Assembly: GCA_017562135.1 (NCBI GenBank) | Contig: QEYB01001157.1 | Span: forward strand, 248,001 to 312,000 | Source: Dipylidium caninum | Taxonomy: Eukaryota > Platyhelminthes > Cestoda > Cyclophyllidea > Dipylidiidae | Direction of reading: 5' to 3' | DNA length: 64,000 nt | Part shown: positions 1 through 13,900 of the stretch, in pieces | Numbering within the stretch: position 1 is the first letter of the stretch | Layout of the letters: each line of letters opens with the position of its first letter | Notes under the pieces: model-generated | Seen by the model: the letters and a program-made list of their open reading frames with translations, nothing else | What the model was told of the DNA's origin: nothing | Databases searched by the model: none | Translations under genes and position numbers: made by a program

Positions 1-540
1 GCCGTCGCAGCTGAGAGAAGGATTTCAAGGTCGGTTGTGTCTCCATCGGGAGCCACTTTAAGTACCTTAGGAGATGGTTCATAAGAGGTAGGTTCTTCAT
101 CCAGGCGTTTAACCGAAGCATCAGGGACGGTTTTTTGTCTAAAGGCTTTGAGATAAAAATGAGTATTCAGACTTACGATAAATCGGGAAGCGGGACTGAA
201 GCAAAACGTAGAAAGCAATGTATATCACGCAAAAAGAAAGAATACATCAAATATTTAGCTCACCTGTTTCCGGTTTTTTAACAATGCTCGTTTTATCATC
301 TGGATCTTGGGAAACCGCTGAGGCAGTTTGAGGAACAGAAGGTATGGGCAATTTTCCGGGTCCCAATAGAGCAGCCAGAGCTGTAGCGCTCGAATTATTT
401 AGCGGGAGGACATTTTGCTTCGCTGCTGCGATTAAATGATTACGTTTCTCGCGTCGCGCTGCAAGTCTTTCACGGATTGATTCAGTCTGAGCTCTGGCGG
501 CAGCAATTTCGCTACCAGCCAAGCCTTTAAAATCAGACAT
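1..540 (-). CDS. METTL3: N6-adenosine methyltransferase catalytic subunit METTL3, N-terminal part (partial)
   Basis: Two exons on the minus strand: 540-264 (ATG at 540-538) and 145-1, running off the window edge. The donor after 264 (ACAG/gtgag) and the acceptor before 145 (ctcaaag) join in phase 1 and keep an open frame. A longer in-frame start at 570 exists; the one at 540 was chosen because the family-like sequence starts there. The protein opens MSDFKGLAG, followed by an Arg-rich stretch with TESIRERLAARREKR that resembles the N-terminal helix of METTL3 (family pattern LDSLRERLQRRR). The second exon ends with DTTDLEILLSAAT, similar to the conserved DLEIESLLN segment. METTL3 methylates adenosine in nuclear mRNA with METTL14. 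The catalytic DPPW region lies outside the window, so the name rests on two short N-terminal similarities only. Probably transcribed divergently from the phosphatase-like gene at 3648. Confidence 0.5.
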
Positions 541-3500
541 TTGCTGTATACACACAGTTGGGGAAAACACTATTTATGATATAAAAAAATGCCAAGAGTT
601 GCATAGGACCACAGCCAAGGCGAAAGATAACTGGGAAAACAGCAGCACTTGACCTTGGAGGGTTAACCAGACGGATAGAAAAACTAACAAATCCGCTGAA
701 TAGCCTCTTTGCAAGACTTAATTAGACAAATAGCGTCCGTAATTCTATTCATGCGCAAAGACTAAATTTTTATAAACTCAACGTTGCTACCAAGTTTCAA
801 TAAGTATTATTGAAATTGTAAGCTATTGCAGCCTTCTCAGGAATGGCCTAGAATTGAAGAGAAGGTTAAATATCGAACCAGAGTTCAACATCCCAAGTTA
901 TGAGCGTGGGTTTATTATGCCAAGGCAATCTGTCAGTCACTTCCCGCACGATAATTTACACGCACTTTTGAGGCCTACAGCGTTTTTTCAAATGACCTGA
1001 ACGAGGTTAGAAATGCATACATTCCATTTTATCTTTTCTTGACTTGATGTGCTCTTCCTGCTCTCTACATTTGTTGAGACTTACTGGAACCAATCGTGGA
1101 GTTTGCTGCCCTTGCTCAGGGTACTAATCAAGTAATTTCTTCCTACAACTCATTCAAATTCGTGCGCAAAGCGTTCTTAACGTTTAGGGAGTTCACAACT
1201 TATCTTGATGTATGTCTGAAGACAAAGTTATTTACAGCCAATTTCTTCACTTTGCAGCGGTCTTCGATGTTAAGCACTCTGAATATAGCTAACATTAATT
1301 ATTATTGGTTCATTCTTTGGTACCTATTATTAGTTTGTTTTCAGAAAATAGGGCAAAAAACTATATTTCACAATCAAAACATGGATCCGGACATCTCATT
1401 ATCGAGTAATTGGACTCCAAATTCCAGTATTAAAGGCCTTTTCGTATGGGTTATTAGATCCATACTGTAAGAGATATAAATCGCCACAGTAGTTAAAATG
1501 ATCCGGACTCAACACGTTTGGTGTCACGATCTAGGATTCCACTTTTCGAAAACTTCTTAGGACCAAAATTTGTTGAATATACATCTTCTCAATGTCGGAA
1601 AATTGATCATGACTCATTTAGAAAGCTTCTAAAGTATTAAGAACAAAGCCTCCTTCTCGCGAATAGTTTCAAACGTTTCCTGTCATAGAAGACCGTCTTT
1701 ACATATTCGCTTTCATATCTCGATAACATTGTAAGATATTTCGCAGCATGGAGGATGCTACTCGCACTCTCCGAGTACCTTCAATTGTGTATATTACGAA
1801 ATCGCCTTCCAGGTATATCGAGCATAACCTGGTGGTCAAGATGAGCATTGTTGACAAAATTAGAGACTCGTTTTTCGATGTTAATCTCCTCAATTTTATT
1901 TTTTTTGAGAAATCATTTATATTTATATTCTCGCCTGACGCCTCTCGAACATCTCTATTATATGACAAATTATTTTAGAGGGGATTTGTTAGAGGGAGAG
2001 TACATATGTGAAATTACTTTATTTCACACCGATTGGGGCTTTAAGTTGTCCAAATTTTCCTCACAGCGGTGTGCGAGAAAATTTTTGAGACGTATATGCC
2101 AAAAATTAATTTTGGTAGTGACGCGTCGGTCATTTTGACACGCTCGTGATTCTCTAATTATCGACCAAAGAGTTTTCGTTATATGACTTTGCTAAACCAA
2201 ACTTGATGACAACACAATAAATGGGGCTTCCAGTAATCACGTCTCTTCCCAGTAAAATTTAATAAGCCGGAGGTTGTAGTAACTGAATGCCGAGTTTCCT
2301 CACAAGGTGAAAATAAATAATAATTTAGAAAACGTTGCCTGTTAGTTACAAGAGATCTCTGAGTACACATAACGGAGGTGTCACATTACCTAATATCATT
2401 ATTAGAATCTCCTACACGTAAGCAAAATAAGATACAATTTCTCATTACGTACACAATTTCACTTCTTACGTTCTCTTGTGAGACTTTTAATTGAGGTGTA
2501 TTTATCGTTAATTTTTTTTGCATCAACATTGCGAGTGGTTGTTATAATATTTGCAAGCGGAAACACCCACAATAAAGGTGTTCTTCGGTCAAACTTGCGC
2601 CCTCATATGATCTTCTGATGTGTCGGGTGACATGCTAGTTTTTCTCGTATACTTCGCATTTTCTTCTCTATTGGCACAAGGACTTTGTAAGCTCTAGGGA
2701 TGGTTTGGTTTTTACTAATCCTCTCTTATATTTCCAAATTTACGTGTTATACTGAAGCATAAATATTAATTCTTATTATGAGATTTATTTTACACAAATC
2801 TACAGCTTTTGTGATTCAAGAACTTGAGTTATTTTTGATTGCTTTTCGTGGCACAAGAAATGTACGAACTCAGAACCAACCTCTCACCAGCTTCTGCTAC
2901 AGTACTATTATTTCCGTTGATTAATTAGATCGAATGTGATAATGCTACTTTCTGTTTGAACCTTTCTTAATTATTTGTGCTAACTCTCCTTTTCCTTTAT
3001 ATCATTTTTGACAACTGCACCATGTAGGAAGTCATTTTCGTACTAAAGTAGCGTGGTCACAATTTTTTTCTTACCTGTATACTAATCTTTATGTTTCCGT
3101 ATGCACTTTGTTATTAAAAACATTTCTTGATACCGTCTGACCCGGCTGCAATTAACTATCTTACGTAAGCTGTCAATGAAAATTTCAATGGTTTTGCTTG
3201 TCGTTTCTTATGCGCAGAATATGGTACTTCATTTTACTTCCTCTGGATGATTTAAATTCTCACCGTCACACACAACTAACCATCATTTACTCCCAGCTCC
3301 TTCCAAAATTTCTCTCTTGTTGAAACCTGTTCATTTTCTTAAAATTGCATGAATTGTCCATCTTTTAAGAAATATTTTGTCGAGGCAAATATTTAAACGC
3401 TTTACTATACCCAACGACGACGTAATTGTCGCTCATTTCCTAATACGCAAGTGCGTTCGGTGCACCGTTTGCACCGACAATGGCTTAATGTTTCTCACAC

Positions 3501-3647
3501 TTGACCGTCTAAGCTCTCGCGTTCGCCGCCTTCTCTTCTTAAGCCTTTGACAAAGTATCTGGGGCCCCTATTCGCAATTCTCTCAGAACCGAACATATCT
3601 ATTCGACTTTTACGGAGCGGACGCTGACCAATTTTACTGCCCCACAG
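541..3647. other. AT-rich spacer between two divergent genes
   Basis: About 3.1 kb with no exon I can support. It must hold the METTL3 promoter and the promoter and first exon(s), including signal peptide, of the phosphatase-like gene starting by 3648 on the plus strand. Open stretches such as 1096-1470 (+) are low-complexity AT-rich translations without family resemblance or convincing splice signals. Confidence 0.6.
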
Positions 3648-6600
3648 ACACATGCGGCAGTATTTTGGAAAACTAACAACAACACCAACAGGAGCAGTCT
3701 TGGCACAGAAATTCCAGGTAAGTACTACGTCGACTGTTATTATGATGTGTCGCAGACGTGGCTTCACATTGCTCTACAACACTCTGAATCTAGTGCGGCA
3801 GGTGCCAGGCGGACTAAATAAAGAACGCGAGCATTTCCAGTGTCATTGTCTCGTTGACAATCTTGGTAACGCCTAAAAACGTCTTTAATAAAAGGATATC
3901 GAATTAAAACCAATCAAGGGCTCCACAAATAGTTTTAGCAAAAATGTGATGCATTCTAGTTAGAAACTAGTCTTTTATTTTACTTCTTGGAAAATTCATG
4001 GAGTCTCTAACACCATCGGCTCCAAAAACGGAATTTTGTTCTTGTGATTGAAGAAAGACAGGGGCTAAGGGGGTCTCCAAGCTAACGTGAAGATCAAAAA
4101 AATTATCTTTTCCTACTTACTGTTTCGACAAATGCCGTGAGTGAGTGTCGGTGCAATCTGATTAGTGGAAATGCTGGGAAGTTGCGTTCGATGATTATAT
4201 TTCCCTCGTGTTTCGTAGAGTCAAAAAGTGATTTTGTCCACTGAAATCTCATCTAATTTCTGGCAAAGGCAATGTTGAGGTGACAAATGTTTTTTTGTCT
4301 TGCCTTCAGTTCCTGGACAGCCAGTAATAACGGTGCTTTCTCCCACTTCTTTGATTTTACGGTGGAATGTCAATGTGACTGCCCATCAGTTTTTGGTCAA
4401 CTTGTACCGCGAGAAAGTGCTTGTCAATTCTTCCCTACTACCCAATACTACGCATCAGTTAATCTTTGGAAAATTGAGGGCCTACACCCTTTACTCCGCC
4501 GACGTGGCCATCTGCGATGACCAGCAATGTGGTCCATCCTCAAAAATGGCCTTTGAATTAACTTGGCCTGACAGTTAGTCGTTAATAAATTTTGCCGGGT
4601 TAAAATAAGTGACAACCGTTTTATTTTGCACGCCCAATAGTAGATTCCTTAAATCAGTATTATGTACCCGAACCATATGAGATATATCGCTTGTGGACTT
4701 GATAAAATTTGTCTATCCTCATCAAGTATTCTTATTTCCTCCAAAATTTGACGTGTAATTACCAAATTACTTTGCGTTACCGCCAATTACTTACTGCGGA
4801 GGTTAGTTCTCCCGTTTCTTCGGCTAAATAATTGGCACCTTTTTTCTTTCTGAACCGAGTCCACCACTCCGGGTTAGGGCCCAAACGTATGGCTACAACA
4901 CGATAGAAATAACGTGGGGCCCACCTGCACTACCCAACGGTCAAATTCAGGCTTACGTGGCTTTTACCAATCAGCCTCGCCGTCAGTGCATTAACGATGA
5001 CCTGAGGTTCCGTCGGTGCATCATAGAGCACTTGCCTGCCAACACAACTGTTGCAGCCCGAGTTTACGCTTGTACTTACCCTAATGCCCAAAATCTCGGA
5101 GGTGGCTGCGGTAATACCTCCAAAGGGGTGAGGGTGAAGATGTGGGATGGAGGTGGGTTCAAACTCGCAGTTGCATATGCCAATGACTACTCGCTGAGTG
5201 TGAGGACCCCTTATTTTGACTTTTAAGGCCTCAGTCACAGTTTGATGGAGACTTTGGCAACTAATAACCTCCTACATGACTCCGACACGACTCAACGGAC
5301 CACCTCTATACCCCTCTTCCTGCCATTGTCCCTCATTCCCCTGGAGGAGACTGGTCCGCTCAGCAACATCACACTTGTGGTACAACCAGCGGCGTACTAT
5401 GAGGGCTTGAATACATCGTCGATTATTATTTATTCTGGCTATCCTTATGCGTCTGGGCATCTTTATCCCAACCCAACCGAGGGCGTAAGTGATTTGGTTT
5501 TTCACCTCACCTTACATCATAAGAATAACTTTGCCCCGGTGAATAGAGCAAGTTTTGAGCGAAATTAAGTGATGTGAAGCTTAGCGTTAGACAAATGCGT
5601 ACACAGACAACCTGCTGCCCATAAGGTAGAGACCAAGCGTTGGGTTTCAGGACGCGCAAAAAAATCTTGATGCTTTGTAGCCTTCTTACTGATAGCTTGC
5701 AAAATTTTATTGTCTTAGTGTCACATATTATCCAAATGAAGCGGAAATTCTACCTGTGTTAAATATTATCAAGCCTTGATGAAATAGCTAGCATTTTATC
5801 GAGTAAGGTCAATTTCAAATGTGGGTTTATCATTGTAAAGGTTAAGAAAAAACTAGAAAGTGAAGTGTGAACACAATTCGCATCGTCAGGTTGATAATGT
5901 TGGCGATGATTGTGCCAGCGGTCTACTGGTATACGAGAGGATGGCACCTCGGCGATAGACACCAGCCTTATCACCCATCCGCCGGCGTCTGAGTAGCTCA
6001 GAACGCGGTCATTCTCGGTCCCTGTTGATTGTTGTTCCTCTATGCTCCAGACATACAGAAAGCACGAGGCCTTCGGTGCCTGGGAAGTAATAGTCTTTCC
6101 GAACGAAGAGAGGAGTTACGAGTACTTGCCGTATAACATTTCCTACATGTTAGGCGACGGAATGGGATTTCCACGAGATAGCCACTTCTTCAATGGTCCT
6201 CTCGAATCCGGCACCGAATACGTGTATGTGTCTCACTACTGCCTAAATCTAACTAACGCGTATCTCTTAATGCCCTCGAATGACTGTCCGATTGTAGAAT
6301 TCAGTTGAGATTGTATTCACCACTTGGCTATGCCACGACACGTCCAATGTATCATATGACTCGGGGTAACTTTGGTGCTTGACTAACGAAAAAACTCCCC
6401 TCTAACCACCGGCCACTTGATATCCTTAAGCAGCATATACCAGGAAGTTCATGAAGTCTTTTTTTCCTTTAGAAATGCCAATTTACACCTCATTAATAGC
6501 TGGAGTGCCTATCAGCGCCATTGCCCTCCTTACAATGGTTTACACAATCTACAAGCGTCTGCGGATCAAGTGGATGAAATTGCGCATTCCGAAAGAAGCT

Positions 6601-9600
6601 CCTGAGTTTAAGTAGGTTGTTCTTGCAAGCTTTTGAATGGGAATGAGTTGAGTGTTTACTCCACATCGGGAGTCACCCATGATCTAGTCTCCCACAGTGG
6701 TTTGTGCCAACTAAACTTATCGACTCAGTCAAATTAGAAGCACCATCACCATCATCATCTCCTACCTGTCTCAGTAGGCGGCCAACACTTTCTCACTCCC
6801 TTTTTTTGCTCCTCTTCAAGCCAACTCTACGAGCACAGACCCCCGAGGTAAGCCATTCCCCTTTGTCCGACAAAGGCCTTGTGTTCTGCGCGTTACCTGT
6901 TGAGAAAGTCCTGTAGACTGTCCCCAAGAACGGCGGTTTCTACGCCCTAAGAAAGAGAGGAACGGCTGAAACGCTTCCCTCGTCTAACCCCGTTCACCTT
7001 GTCGCTCCGGCGATACTACTGACGCGCCTTCTTTAAACTCCCATTGTGCACATTCTGAATAGTTCACCTAAACAAATATCCTCCTCTAAACTCTCAAGGT
7101 GCGCAAACTTGTTTCTTTTTAAAGGCTTATCAACTTGACAATTGCATACACGTACCCGGTGGATCTGGAGCAAGTCACCATGTGAGTGAGGACTGAAAGG
7201 CGATTTAGTGAAATCGTCTGAGATTGCCTCATGCACCAATTAATGTGACCGTTCATTGCATTTCGTAAGTGTTCCGCCGGTGGATGTGATGACTTTCACC
7301 GCCTACGTTTCAAACCTTCTCAGTGGAAGAAATGGCAGTCTGACCATTCAGTACCAGGTGAGGCTGAAGGGGGGAGAGGCAAAGGGGGGGGGCATGTCTG
7401 GGCTGACACTTTTCCAGGGGCTTGTTGGCCCACAATTAACCACCTCCACCCATGAGTGAAAGAGTAGAAAATACGGCAAGTGTAAGCCTGATGTCAAAGC
7501 CAGCTTCGCATTCCATCACTGTATTGCAGTTATTCCTAGACGGGACTCAATGTATCTGTTTACTTAGATATGGATTTAAAACTGTCCAAAAGAGCACACA
7601 TCTCGGTGTGTCTTCCTTCAGCTCCTCGAAATTTTGGCCAAACAGCAGGCGACTCGCTTTCAACTGACTTCCAGGGTGACGGAACTGTTGGAGAGGAAAA
7701 TGCAAGGACCCGCTCCTTGTGCGTCTGTCTTTGTCTCTCTCTCGCTTGCCCTCTTTTGTTGTACCTTTGTTGACCTCTCAGAAATGCCATTTACTGTGCA
7801 GATGACCAGTCCCTTGTCCTCCTCGGAGCCCCCTGGACGGAGTTTATACAGGCTCCGAAATCACAAAACTACGCGGTATCCGTCCCCCTTCTCTCATAAT
7901 ACTCCCGTGCATTCAATTCAAGCCACGGCATAATAGTTTTTTATTTTTTCATTGTAAAGGATGACGTTGTCACTACGGCAGTTTTCATAGACGCGAGCTA
8001 CGTGTGCACCCCGGACTACGACAACATGACCGGCGGCGCTCGTATCGCCCCCAACGACCGGCGTCCCGACTTCATTGTTGCCGCATCACCGACGGCCGGG
8101 CGAGTGGGCGATTTCCTCTTCATGCTGGTCCGTCAGCGCGTCACGCTTGTGATCGCGCTCGATGAGTACGTCGGTGTCTTCTCCCCTCCTCCGCATTTAC
8201 TCCGAGGAGCGTGAATGGTTACATGGCAGTGCTACTCTCCCTCATCGCCCCTCGAAAAGTATTTCGTTGTCTTGACTGTTAACTTGGCATTTGGTGAAAT
8301 ACTGATTAACTGAGGCTGGCAGGAGAAAATAGGGTGAGCATAGAACTTTCTCGATTCCTTGACTTTGCGGAGGCGCTCACATGGTCGGGACAGCAGTTTT
8401 GATCTGTTTGTGCGGTGGCCGTTAGAAAGTCTGACAATTCAAAGGCGACTGACGTCTCTTCGAGTCTGAACAAGGCTTTGAGGCATGCCCGGGTAGCTGA
8501 GCTGGTGCGACAACCGGCTTGGCGACCAGAAGGAACGCACTTGTGTGGCTGAGGGACTCGCGCCAGGCACTCCTTTGTCCAACCCGCCGCTAAAGCGCCC
8601 CTCGACTAGATTGTAACATGAGTTACGAGGCTTCATTTCCTTACCAATTCGGTCGAATGGCCAAGAGCTGGACAGACGCAAAGAAGCTACATTTGACATC
8701 TTAAATTAAGTTACTTTGAGGAGGAGGACGCGCGGAATCGATGTGACTTGAGAACCCTCATTTCCTCTTTTCACGCTGTGGGGAGCACTCGACTCACCGT
8801 CGTTTGATTTGGTCCAGCCTACAGACAACAGCTGAAAATGGTGCGGGGAAGGAGGTGAGGAACCAATCACCGAAAAACAACTACTGGCCAGAAAGTGATG
8901 TCGACGATAATGCGCTGCGATTGCAAAACTTCTTCTCGACTTACCACGCCTGTCAGGTGCTGTTGAACGCGAGGGAGAGAAGCCCTAATTGGTTTGTGCG
9001 GAAGCTTTCCGCCACTCCTGTCGACGAAATGAGGGTAAGTCCCGGGGATACTTCCCCGCCCCCCCCCCCCCCCCCCGGCTTTTCACCTCTCTTGTGTTCC
9101 GCGCGCCTGATGCCCCTCCTCCGGCCTCCATTGGTCCGTTCCTGATGTTCGGAGATTCTCATCCTCGCTCCAAGGTGTCGCAGAGGCCACACGGAGCGCC
9201 TCCACAGAGGTGTGTCTTTACAGAAGTGAAAGTTCACCTCGCCTCGCCTCCTATTCCACGGTCCCACACACCCCCATTCGTAATTTCGCTCGGTTATTCA
9301 ACAAAGAACCCAACAAAAGGGCCGTTATGTGTCAGCCCTCAACTGCGAACGGTTCTGCCAGGTGGCAGAAGTCCTCTCCCTCCTTTAACTGTACTCCCGC
9401 CTCCTTATCGCGCGCGCCGAGAGAGCAGACGCGACATGATAGTTTGTCTGGCAATGTGGCCGCTTTCTTTCCACCAGCCCTGGTCGTTCACCCAACTCCA
9501 CTTCATCGCCTGGCCCCCTGATGGTGTGCCGCGCGTCGACATCTTCTACAACTTTGTCAACAAATGCTGGCAATACTTCAACAATCACCCAATCGGCGAC

Positions 9601-10023
9601 GACTACGGACCACCGGTTGTCCACTCCACGTGAGTTCAACCACTTTTTCTGTCCGATGGCTAGTAGATTTTGTCAGCAAGGGAGGGGGCGATGGTAATGG
9701 TCCTTGTCGGCCAAAACACTTATAGGGTAGCTCTCGACCTCATACCATGTCGGCTGGAATTTGTTTAGTCGGAATGACGGCCGAGCCGGCACCTTCGTCT
9801 GCGCTGTCGCTTTACTCAACCAATTGAGAAATAATCATAGGACAGTCGACGTCTTCGGGACTGTTCTCGCCCTGAACAAATACCGACCGGTCATAGTCAA
9901 CTCTGAGGTAAGCAAAGTCGTCTGGGCAAAGGGGGGAATTAAATTGGTGCCCTTCTCTTGCAGGAGCAACTCAAGTTCCTCTACATCTTCATCCAGTACT
10001 GCCTTGACATGGAGGAGGAATGA
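3648..10023 (+). CDS. Receptor-type tyrosine-protein phosphatase-like protein with an inactive PTP domain (5' end missing)
   Basis: Coding exons, from splice sites and phase: 3648-3717, 4310-4573, 4860-5127, 5347-5484, 6051-6303, 6473-6611, about 6688-6847, 7125-7181, 7270-7357, 7622-7675, 7782-7875, 7960-8165, 8818-9034, 9478-9629, 9769-9907, 9964-10023 (TGA). The ectodomain has fibronectin-III-like modules (VPGQPVITVLSPTSLILRW; YNTIEITWGPPALPNG) with many N-glycosylation sequons. Exon 6473-6611 holds one TM helix (LIAGVPISAIALLTMVYTI) then KRLRIK. The cytoplasmic part follows PTP order: FIDASYV for YINASYI, DFIVAASPTAGRVGDF for the TQGP region, NNYWPES, LHFIAWPPDGVP for the WPD loop, HSTRNDGRAGTF for the P-loop, then TVDVFGTV and EEQLKFLYIFIQ. 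The P-loop Cys is Ser and the WPD Asp is displaced, so no phosphatase activity is expected. Joins 4573/4860 (phases disagree), 6611-7125 and 7675-7782 are unresolved; missing exons or indels are possible. No signal peptide found. Confidence 0.8.
9040..9077 (+). repeat. Poly-C homopolymer in an RPTP intron
   Basis: Just after the donor at 9035 the intron contains about 20 consecutive C (roughly 9058-9077). It is a low-complexity tract in the 443-nt intron before the WPD-loop exon. Such tracts are prone to length error in assembly. Confidence 0.85.
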
Positions 10024-10913
10024 ATGCGTGTAAAATGCGAAAAAAAAACTCCCAACCGCCGTCTTCCCCGCCCCTCTTTCCTGAGTAAAGCAGAAGAATT
10101 AACCTACCGTGAAGCCATAAGGAAGTTGCGTCCATCTAAGTACTTTAGTCCCCCCCTCCTCCCCTCCTTCCCCGATCTTTACTCCTCATTTCATCTGCCA
10201 CAATGTTACCCACATAAACAATCACTCTACTCGTCTTCCACACACAGCTTGGCGACTAATGAGCACCTCGCAGGCATGAATTACGTCGTCAAGCCAGATT
10301 GCCCTGTGGTCGAGGCGCGAAGTCGTCGAAACACACCACCTTACACCGCTGAGGGGAGCACCTCCCTCACCTTGTAAGCGGGATGGTTTGGGGTGCTCTT
10401 GTGCAGCGAGACGCCTCCGGGCGAACGAAAACAATCGCATGGCCGTGGAAGTAGGGTGAGCGAGACTGGGTGAGGGAAGGAGAGCGGGAAGAGTGATTCA
10501 ACCAAGACGAGTCGCTCGGTTATCAAACTCCGCAAATGGGTAGAAGGGTCGAGGGCGAAACCACGACGGCAGGAGGTCGATCCCGAGGAACAGGCGGTGA
10601 TCAAGAAGGGTGCATGGAGCCTGAGAAAACAAGGGTTGCCTATTCGAGTTCGAGTGAAAGGAAAAGAGAACGCTGTTCCCCAAGACCGAGCTTGGCAGCT
10701 CTAGGACCCATCGCCAGATGACATCTCTAAAGTCCTCGCTGACGACGTTGCTACGGCAATGGAAGAAACCGACTCTCGGCGGAGAGAGGCGATGGCAGGT
10801 CGGGGAGGGTAAGGTTCGACGCTGGCAGCGTCTAGAGAGATGCACGCCCGTGTATTTGCTGTCGACTTATTCACAGGGTTAAAGAAGGATAAAAGAAGAC
10901 CGGGAGGAAGCGG
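10024..10913. other. Spacer between convergent gene ends
   Basis: About 890 bases between the RPTP stop (10021-10023, plus) and the TMTC3 stop (10914-10916, minus). It must hold both 3' UTRs. I found no clear AATAAA for either gene here and no further coding exon. Confidence 0.6.
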
Positions 10914-13900
10914 TCAAGTCCTGGCCTGTCGTCTGACCTGCAGGAGACGGAGGTGTCGAAACACGAACTCGTCGTTCGGATTGGCGGGGTCAGCAAGCGC
11001 AATGGCCTCGTGCAGACAACGCTCGCCCGCCTCGAGGTCCCCGGTGCCCTCCACGAGGGCGACGCAGTGGTTGTGACGCGCTTGCAGGTTGTCTGGCGAC
11101 AGACTGACGGCCTTTTCGAAGAGCTGAAAACGAGGCGAAAGTGACGTGAAGTGACCGGGGCTGCCCGACCTAAGACGGCTGTGACACCAACCTTGATCGC
11201 GGCGGTGGCGTTCCTGAACACGGAGAGCTCGATGTCGCCCAGGAGCATGTAGGACTTGAAGTGGTCCGGATAGTTCTGCAATGCAAAATCGCAATGTGGC
11301 GCGATCAAGAGAGTCTGGGCGGAGGAGGAGAAAATGTCCCGACAGGAGACGATGACGCTGGCGAGGCGAAACACCAGTAGACCAACACGCCTGCTTAACG
11401 CAGGAAAACCTCGGCCTCTTCACGCGCCTTGACGATATTTCCTGTCGTCTGTGACCGATTTCCCTTTTCTTCTCCCCCAACATCCTTCACCGCGATGCCA
11501 CAACCAGCATAATTTACACGAGAGCAACGAGCGAAAGCGGAACGGTAAAAGGTGTCTGACTGCGGAACTTGTGACGACATGCAGTGCCGCGCTGAGAACA
11601 TTTGAAGGTCCACTCGGCCTCGAACGGTGACCCTCGTTCACTTCACGAATGCCAACACCGAAACGTCGCTGTTTAGAGGTGAGAAGAGTCGGTTGCCAGG
11701 CAGTCTAACACGCGCTGTTCCAAGCCTTCCATTAGAAACTCGCGTGCTGGGCGAACTGCCCCCTCATTCACGTCCCTCGGCCCCCACCCCCCAGCGCCCG
11801 ATTGGAGGAGTTTGTCGCAGTGTCAACGTCGTCAAGGGAGAGAGAGAGAGAGAGAGAGAGATAGTTGGTGTCCCTCACGGATAGTCTGTCGGCTAGAGGT
11901 GGGAAGGGAGGAGGGAAAGACAACGAACCTCGATGAGACGATGAAGCAGCGGCACGGCGGCTGTCGACTCGTTCAACTCGTTATGGTACATCAGCGCCAG
12001 GTTGAAGAGAGTGCCTCGATGTGCCGGGTCGACCTTTTTGGGTAGAGGCGGAAGGAGGAGAAGACGCGTGAGCGCGAGAAGGGAGGAGAAGAGAGCCTAA
12101 CCAGGTGTCGGCTCATCGACGAGGGGTGTCGGCGACGAGGACAGCCTGGACATGCGGAAAAGCGGCTGGAAGAGATTTACGTTACCTCCAAAACCCTGCG
12201 GTAGTGGTTGACAGCCTTCGCGAAATCGCCAAAATCGGTGTGGAGGATGGCCAGGGCAAAGTTGACACGAACTGCCTCGTAGTTGTGCGCTGCTAACTCC
12301 TCGAAGCTGAATACAACGAAGGACGAGATGGAGGAGTGTGCGGGAGTACAACAGGACGCGCAATGGGAGAATGGCTGGGGGGGGGGAAGAGAGGAGGGGA
12401 CACACCGGCACGCGCTTGAGGCGTTTCACCAGTTGTCTCGGCGTGATTGGAAAAATGTCAGGAAAGCCGCCTGAGTCAAAAAATCCACGGTGGGGGGAAG
12501 GGGGGTTAAAAGCGGGGAACGAATAGCCAGAAAGGAGGCGCTAGATGGGAAACGCTCTTCTTCCGACAAAAAAATACCCCGTCACACATAGGTGACGCGG
12601 GGGAAGAAGGCTGCCCCACGCCCGACTGGAAGGGACTGGCCAATGGGCGCCGAGGGCTTCTCCCTCCGACCAGCCCTCCAGGCCGACGGACGAGAGGACA
12701 TGCAGCCTCCGGGGAAAGGGACAGGCGGGTACTTACAATGCAGTCGCCTTTTTGCGCAGTTCCGGGTCGGCCGTTTCAAAGTAGGAGGAGGCGAGGGCGA
12801 AGAGTGTTTGCTGAAAAAGGGAAAAAGAGGTGGACAGAGCCATGCGCCGTTTGGTGGGGTGGTGAATTACGTCTCGGTGCTACGTGAGACCCCCGACTGC
12901 GTAGATTAGCTGGTGACGCTGGCGTCTGCTTTTAGTACGCCACACGCAGTGGTGAGGCCAATTAGATGGATTTTGGCGGAAAATCGGATTGTGAAATTGC
13001 TAGGCAACCGACCTCGTGGTGGGGATCGAAGTGAAGGGCCTGGTGAAAACTAGCGTAGGCCTCCTCCGTTCGATTGGTCTCCAGGAGGACAACACCAAGC
13101 TGGAGGGGTAAACAAAGAGAAATAGCTTTAAGTGGAAAAAGAGGCTTGGGAGCAAACGAAAACGTTACGCGATCCACGGGCAAATCTGACTACTAGTTCT
13201 GTTTAAGTAGCGTCAGACTAATAGGGTATAGTGAAGTACATAGGCGTAAAACAGAGTCGTTTTCAAAGAGATTTCTTCGCCAAGGAGACACTTCCACGAG
13301 ATTTCCTCCTCTTCCTTACATTATAGTGCAAGGCGGGGCTCGTGTATCGATACCGCAGACCCTTTCGATACATGTCCTCGGCCTCCGCAAACCTGAAAGG
13401 CACAGGGGCATTCCGAGTTAACTGAGGCGGTAAGAAAGGGGGAAAATGCCGGTGATCAGAGGGCTGCAAAAGCATCACCTCTGCTGTCTCACGAGGATAC
13501 CGCCACGATTCTGAAAGGCGTCGACATTGTCTTCGCGGAGGGATATGGCCCTTCGTAGGAGGGCGTCGGCTTCGTCCAATCTACTGTCGTTTTTAGCCAA
13601 AAGGTTGGCCAGATTAATGAAGATGCTCAAATCCTTAGGTGAGACACGCGTGTGATAAACTTTACCTGAAGGAAGGCGCAAGAAAAGCGGTGAGAGTGGC
13701 TCTACCAGTGCAATGAGAAATAAACAAACAAAACAAAAGGCCACAGCAAAATTTAGTAGGAAAAAGAACAACATGGCTAGCCTTCCTAAGTAGTACAATG
13801 TTACCCGCAGTACACTAGTTATAGTTGCAACTATCTTACCATTTTTACACGTTTTTGGGGCATAGGCGATGAAAAACGCCTAAAAAAGGGTGTTGCTTCT

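Noticed and set aside
10024..10377. Plus-strand frame just after the RPTP stop as a continuation of that gene
   Set aside because: The PTP domain ends naturally with its last helix before the TGA at 10021, and the downstream frame has no resemblance to a second PTP domain.
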